Source of the DNA: JACVRW01 sp034664125
Lineage (GTDB): Bacteria; Actinomycetota; Thermoleophilia; Solirubrobacterales; Thermoleophilaceae
Length of the DNA: 64,000 nt
Reading direction: 5' to 3'
Assembly: GCA_034664125.1 (NCBI GenBank)
Contig: JAXDIG010000033.1
Location: 4,324 to 68,323, forward strand
A program made the position numbers and the translations under genes. Shown piece after piece: positions 33,415-41,343 of the stretch. Numbering within the stretch: position 1 is the first letter of the stretch; every line of letters starts with the position of its first letter. The notes beneath the pieces are model-generated. The model made no database searches. It was not told the origin of the DNA and worked only from the letters and a program-made list of their open reading frames with translations.

Positions 33415-34658
33415 GACGTGTACTCCGCGTTGAAGCGGGCGTATTCGGGGCTGAGGTCGCTGAAGAAGACCTCGCTCGCCCCGCCTTCGCCCGGGATTGT
33501 GAGCAGGTACTCGACCTCGTCGCCGGACACCAGGTCGTCCAGCTCGCGCAGGTCGGCGGCCGACAGGCCGATCGCGTCGCCCGCCGACACCAGCTGGCGC
33601 CCCTCGATCTCGAGGTCGGCGACGAACGGGTCGCCGGGCGGCCAGGCCTGACCGGCCGCCTGCAGGATGCGGCCGAAGTTGGGGTCGCCGCCGTGCAGGG
33701 CGGTCTTGACCAGCGGGGAGTTGGCGATCGAGCGCGCGATCGCCTCGACCGCGTCGGGCCGGCCCTCCACGACGATCCGCCCCACGCGCCGGGAGCCCTC
33801 GCCGTCGGCCACGATCTCGAGCGCCAGCTGGCGCAGCAGGGCGTCCAGCGCCTCGCCGAGGAGCAGCTCGTCGGGGCTCTCGGGCTCCACGCGCACGCCC
33901 GATGCCCCGCCCGCGAAGGCGAACACGGTGTCGCTGGTGGACAGCTGGCCGTCCACCGAGATGCGGTCGAACGAGCGCTTGACGCACACGCCGGTGAGCA
34001 GGTCGATCGTCTCGGCTTCGAGCTCGGCGTCGGTCTGCACGAAGCAGAACATGGTGGCGTGGCGCGGCTGGATCATTCCGGCTCCCTTCGCCTGGGCCGC
34101 GAGCCGCACGCGCCCGCTGCCGAGCTCCACCTCCAGGCAGGCGCGCTTGGGGCCCTTGTCGCTCGAGAGGATCGCGGCGGAGAAGTCGGCGGCGTCGTCC
34201 CCGAGGCTCGCGCACGCGGCCCGCACCCCGGTTAAGACGGGCTCGCGCGGCAGCTCGATCCCGATCACCCCCGTGGACGCCACGCCCGCCTGCGCCGGCT
34301 CGATCCCGAGCTCCTCGCCAGCCGCGGCCTGCATCGCCAGCGCCGTGTCGAGGCCGCGCTGGCCGTCGCCCACGTTGGAGCCGCCCGAGTTGGCCGCCAC
34401 GGCCCGCAGGCGGCCGAGGTCGGATTGCCTCGACACGATCACGGGCGCGCCGACGCGGGCGTTGGTCGTGAAGCGCGCGGCGGAGACGGTGTCGGGCCCG
34501 TCCGACACGAGCACACCCACATCGAGGCCCTCGGGCTTCAGGCCCGCCGCGACGCCGGCCGCGCGGAAGCCGGCCGGCAGGGCATGCGAGTCCAGCTCGG
34601 ATACGTGCTCTGGGGCGTCGATCCAGCGCGAGCGGAAGAAGCTGGTGGCGGCGCTCAC
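33411..34658 (-). CDS. argJ: Bifunctional ornithine acetyltransferase/N-acetylglutamate synthase
   Basis: Recycles acetyl groups from acetylornithine to glutamate. ArgJ is a self-cleaving Ntn-like protein. The cleavage/nucleophile motif is KGAGMIQPRHATMFCF near residue 200, with Thr in HATM. Upstream STGVIGIELP and LSSDKGPKRACLEV and the C-terminal HGGDPNFGRILQAAG are conserved. The 415-aa length includes an N-terminal extension of about 25 residues relative to many homologues (MSAATSFFRSRWIDAPEHVS). The start is GTG 34658, overlapping the argC stop. Confidence 0.95.
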   Translation of the reverse strand: MSAATSFFRSRWIDAPEHVSELDSHALPAGFRAAGVAAGLKPEGLDVGVLVSDGPDTVSAARFTTNARVGAPVIVSRQSDLGRLRAVAANSGGSNVGDGQRGLDTALAMQAAAGEELGIEPAQAGVASTGVIGIELPREPVLTGVRAACASLGDDAADFSAAILSSDKGPKRACLEVELGSGRVRLAAQAKGAGMIQPRHATMFCFVQTDAELEAETIDLLTGVCVKRSFDRISVDGQLSTSDTVFAFAGGASGVRVEPESPDELLLGEALDALLRQLALEIVADGEGSRRVGRIVVEGRPDAVEAIARSIANSPLVKTALHGGDPNFGRILQAAGQAWPPGDPFVADLEIEGRQLVSAGDAIGLSAADLRELDDLVSGDEVEYLLTIPGEGGASEVFFSDLSPEYARFNAEYTS

Positions 34659-35635
34659 CGAAGCCCCTCAGTCTCGCCCAACCCGAGCATCAGGTTGAGA
34701 TCCTGAACCGCCTGGCCGGCGGCGCCCTTCCAGAGGTTGTCGATCGCGCAGAAGGCCAGCACCCGCTCGTTGACCACGGTCACCTGCACCGTGGCCCGAT
34801 TGGTGTCGCGCACGTCGCGCGTGCGCGGGGGGCCGGTCACGACGTCGACGAACGGCTCGTCGCGATAGGCCTCGTGGAAGAGCTCCTGGGCCTCCGCCGC
34901 GGTGATCGGCTGCGACGGACGCGCGTAACAGCTGGCGAGGATTCCCTGGTCGATCGGCAGCAGGTGCGCCACGAAGCTGAAGTGGACTCCGGGCAGCTCC
35001 TGCTCGAGCTCCGCGCTGTGGCGGTGACCTTCGACCTTGTAGGCGTTGACGTTGTCGACGACCGACACGAAATGCGTCTCCTCGGTGGCCTCCCGGCCGG
35101 CCCCGGACACGCCGGCCTTGATGTCGACGGCCGCCTCGTCGATGCGCCCCCGCAGCGGCAGCAACGCGAGCAGCGCGGCGGTCGAGTTGCAGCCCGGGCC
35201 GGCCACCAGGTCGGCCGCGCGGATCTGCTCGCGGTGCAGCTCGGGCAGGCCGTAGACGGCCTCGTCGAGCAGCTCGGGCGCCTGGTGGGGCTGGTACCAC
35301 CGCTCGTAGCGCGCCTGGTCGAGCCGGAAGTCCGCGGACAGGTCGACCACCTTCAGACCCCGCTCGCGCAGCGCCTTGACGGCCAGGGCGGCGGCCTGGT
35401 GCGGGTAGGCGACGAGCGCCGCGCCGGCACGCTCGGCGACGACGTCCGGATCGAACTCCTCCATCGTGAGGGGCACGCGATAGCGCGCGTAGACCTCGTC
35501 GTGGCGCCGCCCCGCATCGCTGCGCGCCGTGAGCGCCGTGAGCTCAAGCGACGGGTGCTCGTTCACGATGTGGGCGCACAGGGCGCCACCGAAGCCGCCC
35601 GCCCCAACGACGGCAACCGGGTGCTCACCGGCCAT
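34655..35635 (-). CDS. argC: N-acetyl-gamma-glutamyl-phosphate reductase
   Basis: NADPH-dependent reduction of acetylglutamyl phosphate, first gene of the argCJBD group (326 aa). The NADP fold is VAVVGAGGFGGALCAHI at the N-terminus, the catalytic Cys is in LVAGPGCNSTAALLALLPL, and the C-terminal IDNLWKGAAGQAVQDLNLM is typical. The start chosen is ATG 35635, which has a strong GGGAGG site about 7 nt upstream; an in-frame start 87 bp earlier would add an unrelated leader. A promoter for the arg operon should lie in the 50 bp before it, though no ArgR box is obvious to me. Confidence 0.94.
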   Translation of the reverse strand: MAGEHPVAVVGAGGFGGALCAHIVNEHPSLELTALTARSDAGRRHDEVYARYRVPLTMEEFDPDVVAERAGAALVAYPHQAAALAVKALRERGLKVVDLSADFRLDQARYERWYQPHQAPELLDEAVYGLPELHREQIRAADLVAGPGCNSTAALLALLPLRGRIDEAAVDIKAGVSGAGREATEETHFVSVVDNVNAYKVEGHRHSAELEQELPGVHFSFVAHLLPIDQGILASCYARPSQPITAAEAQELFHEAYRDEPFVDVVTGPPRTRDVRDTNRATVQVTVVNERVLAFCAIDNLWKGAAGQAVQDLNLMLGLGETEGLR

Positions 35636-35685
35636 GCCGCCCACCTCCCTGCCGCGGGCCGCCTGGGTTGCCGCTGCTCGGACCG

Positions 35686-38124
35686 TCAACCACGCAGCCG
35701 CCCCCCAAGCGCCGCCAGCCACGCCTCGATCGACACGCGGCGTTCGGCCACCTCGGGATCGGTGAGGGTGCGGTCCGGAGAGCGGAACTCCAGCCGCAGT
35801 GCCAGCGACTTCTCACCCTCCCCCACCTGCTCGCCGCGGTACACGTCGAAGATCTCCACTCCCGCCAGCAGGGCACCGCCGCCGTCCCGGATCGCGGCCA
35901 CCACGGCGGCGGCCGGCGTCTCGTCGGGCACCACCACCGCGATGTCCTGAAGCACCGACGGGAAGCTCGTCACGTCGCTGTAGACGCGCTCGGCGTGCTC
36001 CGTCAGATCGGCCACGGCGTCCATGTCGATCTCGAAGCCGGCGACCGGGCCACCAAGGTCCCACCCGGCGGCGACGGTCGGGTGGAGCTCCCCTACCCAG
36101 CCGATGTTCCGGTCGTCGACGGCAGCCACCACGGAGGCGGCCCGGCCCGGGTGCAGGAACGGCTCCGCCGAGGGCTCGGCGCGCCACTCGACGCCCGCCA
36201 CCTCCAGCACCGCCTCCAGCACTGCCCGCGCGCTGAAGAAGTCCGCCGCGCGGGCCTCGGTGCGCCACCCGCCCGGGAGCGCCTGCGTCTGCAGCACGGC
36301 GAGGTGGTGGCGCTCGTCCGCCGGCAGCTTTCCACCCGGCGACCCGTTGGGCGGGTCGTCGAGCGGCCCCGATGGGCGGTACACGTGCGCGGACTCGAAC
36401 AGCGCCAGCGCCGGTCGCCCGTGCGCCGCGTTGTGGCGGGCCGCGTCGAGCAGCCCTGGCAGCAGCAGCGGCCGCATCGCGCTCTGGTCCTCGCTGAGCG
36501 GGTTCTCGAGGCGCAGCACCGGCTGATCGGCGAGCCGCAGCCGCTCGAGCGCGCGCGGCGACGTGAACGAATAGGCGATGCATTCGTCGAGCCCTCGGTC
36601 GCGCAGGAGGTCCTCGACGCGCCGGCGCAGCCGCTGGCTCGGCGTCAGGCGACCGACGGCCGCCCGGCGTGCCGGCAGCGTGGTGGGCAGCTTGTCCAGG
36701 CCGTGGATGCGGGCGACCTCCTCGATCAGGTCGGCCTCGCGCTGCACGTCGCTGTCGCGCCAGGGCGGGACGGTGACCGCGAAGCGGCCGTCCTCCGGCC
36801 GCGGCGCGAAGCCGAGCCGGTCGAGAATTCCCTGAACGTCCTCGGAGGGCACCTGCTTGCCCAGCAGCTTCTCCATGCGGGCAAGCCGCAGCTCCACGTT
36901 GCGCGGCGGCGACGGATGCGGATAGACGTCAACGGTGCCTGGCACCAGGCGCGCCCCGCACAGGTCCACCATCAGTCGCGCCGCCAGCCGCTGGGCGGCG
37001 ATCGCCTGTTCGGGGTGGAGCTGCTTCTCGAAGCGCGCCGACGCCTCTGTGCGCAGCCCGAGCGCCTTCGACGTGCGCATGATGTTCGGCCCCACCCAGG
37101 TGGCCGTCTCCATCAGCACGCGCGTGGTGGTGTCGGACACCTCCGAAACCTGGCCCCCCATGATCCCCGCGATGCCGCTCGGGCCCTCGGCGTCGCAGAC
37201 CAGGGCCATCTCGGAGGTGAACACGCGCTCCGTGCCGTCGAGCGTGACCATGCGCTCGCCGTCGGCCGCCCGGCGCACGACGATGCGCCCGCCGCGCACC
37301 TCGTCGAGGTCGAACGCGTGCAGCGGCTGGGCGGTGCAGAGCATCACGTAGTTGGTGATGTCGACGACGTTCGAGATCGGCCGCTGGCCGGCGGCCGTCA
37401 GCCGCTGCTTGAGCCACAGCGGCGACGGACCGATCTGGACGTCTTCGAACACGCGCGCGGTGAAGCGCAGGCAGATCTCGGGGTCTATCTCGATCGAGAC
37501 GTGCTCCTCGGCAGAGTCGTCGCCGCGCGGGACGGCGTCGGCCTCGGTGGGGTCCGGGGCGAGCGGCGCGGCCGTGACCGCGTGCAGGTCGCGCGCCACG
37601 CCGTAGACGCCCATCAGGTCGGGCCGGTTGGGCGTGACCTCCAGCTCGAGCACCTCGTCGGCGATCGGCATGTGCTGGTCCAGCGGCGCGCCGACCGGCA
37701 CGTCGCCGTCGAGCACCATGATCCCGAGGTGGTCCTCGCCGATGCCGACCTCGTCCTCCGCCAGGATCATCCCGCTGGACACCACGCCGCGCAGTTTCGC
37801 CTCGCCGAGCGTGGAGCCGTCGGGCATGATCGCGCCCGGCAGCGCCACCGCCACCGTCTGCCCGGCGGCGACGTTCGGCGCACCGCAGACGATCGTCTGC
37901 GGCTCGCCGCGTCCGACGTCGACCCTGCAGACCGTCAGCCGGTCGGCGTCCGGGTGCCGCTCCGCATCGAGCACGCGACCGGTCACGAACTCGGACCCGG
38001 CTCCGACGCCGACCCGGTGCAGCCGCTCGAGCTTGTCGCCGGCCATCGTGAGCCGGTCCGCGGCCTCCTCGGCCGCCAGGCCGGGGTCGCAGTACGAGCG
38101 CAGCCAGGAGAACGGGACCCTCAT
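35686..38124 (-). CDS. pheT: Phenylalanyl-tRNA synthetase beta subunit
   Basis: 812-aa large subunit of the (alpha beta)2 enzyme. N-terminal MRVPFSWLRSYCDPGLAAEE leads to the EMAP-like tRNA-binding fold (VGAGSEFVTGRVLDAERHPD). The B3/B4 editing domain includes YVMLCTAQPLHAFDLDEVRG, then the B5 region and a C-terminal anticodon-binding FDX-ACB domain (YSDVTSFPSVLQDIAVVV). The ATG 38124 overlaps the pheS stop. Its stop is 50 bp from the argC start, with no strong hairpin visible between them, so transcripts may read into the arg operon. Confidence 0.96.
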   Translation of the reverse strand: MRVPFSWLRSYCDPGLAAEEAADRLTMAGDKLERLHRVGVGAGSEFVTGRVLDAERHPDADRLTVCRVDVGRGEPQTIVCGAPNVAAGQTVAVALPGAIMPDGSTLGEAKLRGVVSSGMILAEDEVGIGEDHLGIMVLDGDVPVGAPLDQHMPIADEVLELEVTPNRPDLMGVYGVARDLHAVTAAPLAPDPTEADAVPRGDDSAEEHVSIEIDPEICLRFTARVFEDVQIGPSPLWLKQRLTAAGQRPISNVVDITNYVMLCTAQPLHAFDLDEVRGGRIVVRRAADGERMVTLDGTERVFTSEMALVCDAEGPSGIAGIMGGQVSEVSDTTTRVLMETATWVGPNIMRTSKALGLRTEASARFEKQLHPEQAIAAQRLAARLMVDLCGARLVPGTVDVYPHPSPPRNVELRLARMEKLLGKQVPSEDVQGILDRLGFAPRPEDGRFAVTVPPWRDSDVQREADLIEEVARIHGLDKLPTTLPARRAAVGRLTPSQRLRRRVEDLLRDRGLDECIAYSFTSPRALERLRLADQPVLRLENPLSEDQSAMRPLLLPGLLDAARHNAAHGRPALALFESAHVYRPSGPLDDPPNGSPGGKLPADERHHLAVLQTQALPGGWRTEARAADFFSARAVLEAVLEVAGVEWRAEPSAEPFLHPGRAASVVAAVDDRNIGWVGELHPTVAAGWDLGGPVAGFEIDMDAVADLTEHAERVYSDVTSFPSVLQDIAVVVPDETPAAAVVAAIRDGGGALLAGVEIFDVYRGEQVGEGEKSLALRLEFRSPDRTLTDPEVAERRVSIEAWLAALGGRLRG

Positions 38125-39179
38125 GGCCCCGCCCCGAACTGCTCGAGCAGGCGCAGGTCGTTGTCGAACAGCATGCGCAGGTCGGGCACCTGGTACACGA
38201 GCATCGCGATGCGCTCGATGCCCATCCCCCACGCGAAGCCCTGTACGCGCTCCTTGTCGTAGCCGCCGCCGACCACGTAGTCGAGCACGTTCGGGTCGAC
38301 CATCCCCGAGCCGAGGATCTCGATCCAGCCCTCGCCCTTGCACGTCGGGCAGCGCTCGGACCCCGCGTAGCCCGTGCCGCCGCAGCGGAAGCAGGACACG
38401 TCCACCTCCACGCTCGGCTCGGTGAAGGGGAAGTAGCCCGGACGCAGCCGCACGTCGGTGTCCTCGCCGAACATCTGCCGCGCGAACGCCAGCAGCGTGC
38501 CCTGCAGGTCCGCCAGCGTGAGGTCCTCGTCGATCGCCAGGCCCTCGAGCTGGTGGAACATCGGCACGTGGGTGGCGTCCGCGGTGTCCGGGCGGTAGAC
38601 GCGCCCCGGCACGACGATGTAGATCGGCGGTTCCTGGAGCTCCATCGCGCGCACCTGCATCGGCGACGTGTGCGTGCGCAGCAGCACGTGCTCGGCCAGA
38701 TAGAAGGTGTCCCGCGGGAGCCGGGCCGGGTGCTCCGGCGGGTGGTTGAGGGCGGTGAAGTTGTAGTACTCGTACTCGATCTCGGGTCCCTCCACGACGG
38801 AGAAGCCGAGCCCGACGAATATGTCCTCCATGCGCCGCCGGATCTGCGAAACCAGGTGCAGGTGGCCGACCGGCACCGGCGGGTCGCCAGGCAGGGTCAC
38901 GTCCACGCGGTCCTCGACCAGGCGGTGGTCGAGCTCGGACCCCTCCAGCTGCGCAGTCCGCCGCTCGAGCAGGGCCTCGAGCGCTTGGCGCACCTCGTTC
39001 GCCTGCTTGCCCACCGGCCCGCGCTGCTCGGGCGGCAGCTCGCCGATCGAGCGCAGCGCCTGGGTCAGCTCCGACTTGCGCCCCAGGTAACGGACCCGCA
39101 GCTCCTCCAGCTCGGCGGCCGAGCCCGCGGCGGCGATGGCCTGCTCGGCCTCCGTGCGCAGCTGGGCGAGGTCAGGCAT
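38121..39179 (-). CDS. pheS: Phenylalanyl-tRNA synthetase alpha subunit
   Basis: Catalytic class II subunit (352 aa). The N-terminal coiled coil (LAQLRTEAEQAIAAAG) precedes motif 2 and 3 regions: VEGPEIEYEYYNFTALNHP, THTSPMQVRAM, HVPMFHQLEGLAIDE, and GFAWGMGIERIAMLVY at the C-terminus. Two CxxC pairs in SCFRCGGTGYAGSERCPTCK form the zinc-ribbon-like insert seen in many bacterial PheS. The start ATG 39179 lies inside the last codons of the upstream rRNA methyltransferase gene (8-bp overlap). Confidence 0.96.
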   Translation of the reverse strand: MPDLAQLRTEAEQAIAAAGSAAELEELRVRYLGRKSELTQALRSIGELPPEQRGPVGKQANEVRQALEALLERRTAQLEGSELDHRLVEDRVDVTLPGDPPVPVGHLHLVSQIRRRMEDIFVGLGFSVVEGPEIEYEYYNFTALNHPPEHPARLPRDTFYLAEHVLLRTHTSPMQVRAMELQEPPIYIVVPGRVYRPDTADATHVPMFHQLEGLAIDEDLTLADLQGTLLAFARQMFGEDTDVRLRPGYFPFTEPSVEVDVSCFRCGGTGYAGSERCPTCKGEGWIEILGSGMVDPNVLDYVVGGGYDKERVQGFAWGMGIERIAMLVYQVPDLRMLFDNDLRLLEQFGAGP

Positions 39180-39849
39180 GGCCGGCCATCCTATTTGCCG
39201 CCTCGTAGAGGGCGACCGTGGCCGCCATCGCGACGTTGAGCGACTCGCTTCCCACCTCGATGCGTACGGCGTCGCGCTCGAGCTCGGCCGGCAGCCCCCC
39301 GCGCTCGGCGCCAAGGCACAGCACGAGCGGCGGCTCGAGCTCTGCCTCGCGCAGCGTTCGCCTGCCGTGGGCGCTGAGCGCGAGCGGCCGGCCCGGCAGC
39401 TCCTCGAGCCGCGCGCGAGCGGGCGGCCGCGCGAACAGCGACCCCATCGTCGCGCGCACGGCCTTAGGCGAGTACGGGTCCGCGCAGCCCGGCCCGAGGA
39501 TCACGGGGCCGTCGCCGAGCGCGTGGGCCGAGCGGATGATCGTCCCGACGTTGCCGGGGTCCTCGACCGCGTGCAGCCAGACGCTCAGCTCGCCGCCGGG
39601 CTCGGCCCAGCGCTGCTCGTAGACGCCGATCACCCGGCTACCGGAGCCGAGCGTGCCGACCGCGGCGAGCAGCTCCGGCTCCACGTCCTCGCCGGCGCGC
39701 AGCACGAAGCGCGGCTCCCAGCCGGCGCGCTCCGCGGCTGTCACGAGGTCCTCTCCCTCCGCGACGAACAGGCCGAGCTTCTCGCGCCAGCGCTTCTGGG
39801 CGAGCTTGCGGATCATCTTCAGCTTGTCGTTGTCTGGGGATCGGATCAT
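39172..39849 (-). CDS. SpoU/TrmH-family RNA 2'-O-methyltransferase
   Basis: SPOUT-fold enzyme (225 aa) that methylates a ribose 2'-OH in rRNA or tRNA using S-adenosylmethionine. The three knot motifs are present: VEDPGNVGTIIRSAHALG, VLCLGAERGGLP and IEVGSESLNVAMAATVALYE. An N-terminal L30e-like RNA-binding part (NDKLKMIRKLAQKRWREK) is typical of the rlmB/tsnR/ysgA subgroup; the exact target cannot be told. The ATG 39849 lies immediately after the rplT terminator's T-tract. The stop overlaps pheS by 8 bp, placing it as the first gene of a methyltransferase-pheS-pheT unit. Confidence 0.92.
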   Translation of the reverse strand: MIRSPDNDKLKMIRKLAQKRWREKLGLFVAEGEDLVTAAERAGWEPRFVLRAGEDVEPELLAAVGTLGSGSRVIGVYEQRWAEPGGELSVWLHAVEDPGNVGTIIRSAHALGDGPVILGPGCADPYSPKAVRATMGSLFARPPARARLEELPGRPLALSAHGRRTLREAELEPPLVLCLGAERGGLPAELERDAVRIEVGSESLNVAMAATVALYEAANRMAGHA

Positions 39850-39850
39850 G

Positions 39851-39880
39851 GAACGAAAAAGGGCGCCTCTGAGGGCGCCC
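39851..39880 (-). terminator. Rho-independent terminator after rplT
   Basis: On the minus strand a GGGCGCC/GGCGCCC stem with a six-base loop is followed at once by TTTTTCGTTC. This is the clearest intrinsic terminator in the window. It separates infC-rpmI-rplT from the methyltransferase-pheST unit, whose start codon follows directly, so partial readthrough or attenuation may set the pheST level. Confidence 0.88.
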
Positions 39881-39906
39881 GGGAGAAGTTAGGTTCCGTG
39901 GTCGCG

Positions 39907-40266
39907 CTAGGCGGCCACGGCCTCCCGGGCCTTCTCGGCAAAACGTCGGAACGTCTCGGGGTCACGCACCGCGATGTCGGCCAGTACCTTGCGGTCCACC
40001 TCGATGCCGGCCTCCTTCAGGCCATGCATGAACTGGCTGTAGGACATGCCCTCCTGGCGGGCGGCCGCGTTGATGCGCACGATCCACAGGCGCCGGAAGT
40101 CGCGCTTGCGGTTGCGCCGGTCGCGGTACGCGTACGAGTCCGCCTTGAGCAGGGCCTCCTTGGCCCGCTTGTAGCTCTTCGAGGCCTGGCCGCGGTACCC
40201 CTTGGCCCGCTCGAGCGTCTCGCGGCGCTTCTTGCGTCCGTGTACTGAGCGCTTGACGCGGCTCAC
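39907..40266 (-). CDS. rplT: 50S ribosomal protein L20
   Basis: Early-assembly 23S rRNA-binding protein (119 aa). The basic N-terminal helix GRKKRRETLERAKGYRGQAS and SYAYRDRRNRKRDFRRLWIV and the conserved C-terminal part (GMSYSQFMHGLKEAGIEVDR) are clear. The GTG start at 40266 overlaps the rpmI stop (GTGA). L20 represses its own operon in other bacteria; no leader pseudoknot can be confirmed by eye. Followed by a strong terminator. Confidence 0.97.
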   Translation of the reverse strand: MSRVKRSVHGRKKRRETLERAKGYRGQASKSYKRAKEALLKADSYAYRDRRNRKRDFRRLWIVRINAAARQEGMSYSQFMHGLKEAGIEVDRKVLADIAVRDPETFRRFAEKAREAVAA

Positions 40267-40457
40267 TTGTGCAGCAGCCTTTCGACCCGCTTCTGGTCCG
40301 GCTTTGCGACCTCGACGGGCCGGCCCAGGTGGCGCTTGCGCTTGGCGCTCTTCTTACCGAGGTTGTGGCTCGTGAAGGAGTGCCGCGCGAGCAGCTTGCC
40401 GCCGGCGGTCTTCTTGAACCGCTTCTTGGCGCCGGAGTGGGTCTTCATCTTCGGCAT
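40263..40457 (-). CDS. rpmI: 50S ribosomal protein L35
   Basis: 64-aa basic ribosomal protein starting MPKMKTHSGAKKRFKKTAGG, the family signature, and ending RLLHK. It sits in the standard infC-rpmI-rplT order, 39 bp after infC and overlapping rplT by 4 bp. Confidence 0.97.
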   Translation of the reverse strand: MPKMKTHSGAKKRFKKTAGGKLLARHSFTSHNLGKKSAKRKRHLGRPVEVAKPDQKRVERLLHK

Positions 40458-40496
40458 GGACGGCTTATTGAAGCAGACGGCCGCTGGGCCGCCGGC

Positions 40497-41279
40497 TCAG
40501 GAAGCTTCGGAGGGCGGTTCCGTCTCCGGCGCGGCCCCTTCAGCCGCCGGCTCCGCCTCCGTCTCGGCCTCGGCCTCGGGCGCTGCCGGCTCCTGCGCCG
40601 CGGGCTCCTGCTCCGCGGGCTCCTGCTCCGCCGCGGGCTCCTGCTCCGCAGCGGGCTCCTCCGCCGCCGCGGGCCCCGGCTCCGCCGCCGACGCCTGCTC
40701 CGCCCCGTGCTCCGGCTCGGCCTCCGGCTGCTTTTTCTTCTGCGGGGCCAGCAGCATCGTCATGTTGCGCCCGTCCTGCTGCGGATGCTGCTCGATCGTG
40801 CCCAGGTCGGCCACGTCCTCCGCGAGCCGCATCAGCAGCCTCTCGCCGCGCTCCGGGTGGCTCTGCTCGCGCCCGCGGAACATGATCGTGACCTTCACGC
40901 GGTCGTCGCCGTTGAGGAAGCGCACCACGTGGTTCTTCTTGGTTTCGTAGTCGTTGGTAGCGATCTTCGGCCGCAGCTTGATCTCGCGCACGTTGACCTG
41001 CTTCTGGTGGCGGCGAGCGGCCTTGGCCTTCTGCTCCTGCTCGTACTTGTACTTCGAGTAGTCGAGCGCGCGGGTGACCGGCGGGCGCGCTTCCGGCGCG
41101 ACCTCGACCAAGTCCAGGTCGCGCTCCTGGGCGTAGCGGAGCGCCTGCGCCGTGTCCACGATGCCGATCTGGTTACCGTCCTCGCCGACAAGGCGGACTT
41201 GGGGCACTCGGATCCGCTCGTTGATCCGTGTTTCGTCGCGCTCCGGGGGGCGCCGATCGAACTTCCGCGGGATCGGCAC
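40497..41279 (-). CDS. infC: Translation initiation factor IF-3 with long acidic tail
   Basis: IF-3 binds the 30S subunit, blocks premature 50S joining and checks the initiator tRNA. The core of about 185 residues is standard: INERIRVPQVRLVGEDGNQI, ALDYSKYKYEQEQKAKAAR, VREIKLRPKIATNDYETK and a C-domain ending near NMTMLLAPQKKK. Beyond it about 75 residues of Ala/Glu/Pro/Gln repeats (EPAAEQEPAAEQEPAEQEP and similar) form an unstructured, highly acidic tail. The start used is GTG 41279. An ATC at the INERIR position would mimic the unusual AUU/AUC start of other infC genes, so the true N-terminus is uncertain. Confidence 0.93.
   Translation of the reverse strand: MPIPRKFDRRPPERDETRINERIRVPQVRLVGEDGNQIGIVDTAQALRYAQERDLDLVEVAPEARPPVTRALDYSKYKYEQEQKAKAARRHQKQVNVREIKLRPKIATNDYETKKNHVVRFLNGDDRVKVTIMFRGREQSHPERGERLLMRLAEDVADLGTIEQHPQQDGRNMTMLLAPQKKKQPEAEPEHGAEQASAAEPGPAAAEEPAAEQEPAAEQEPAEQEPAAQEPAAPEAEAETEAEPAAEGAAPETEPPSEAS
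40586..40675. repeat. Imperfect tandem repeat in the infC tail
   Basis: A unit close to GGGCTCCTGCTCCGC recurs about five times with small changes, encoding the EPAAEQ-type repeats of the IF-3 tail. It is in frame throughout and would be prone to slippage, so tail length may vary between strains. Confidence 0.65.
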
Positions 41280-41343
41280 TAGTTGAGGATTTGCCGTGCC
41301 GTCAAAGCGCGCAGATGTATCGGTACGTCATTCGCCAGCGATG

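Noticed and set aside
35636..35685. ArgR operator before argC
   Set aside because: The 50-bp gap is GC-rich and has no recognisable A/T-rich ARG box pair.
40586..40675. CRISPR-like array
   Set aside because: The repeated units are contiguous, imperfect and in frame inside infC, with no spacers or cas genes; they encode a protein tail.
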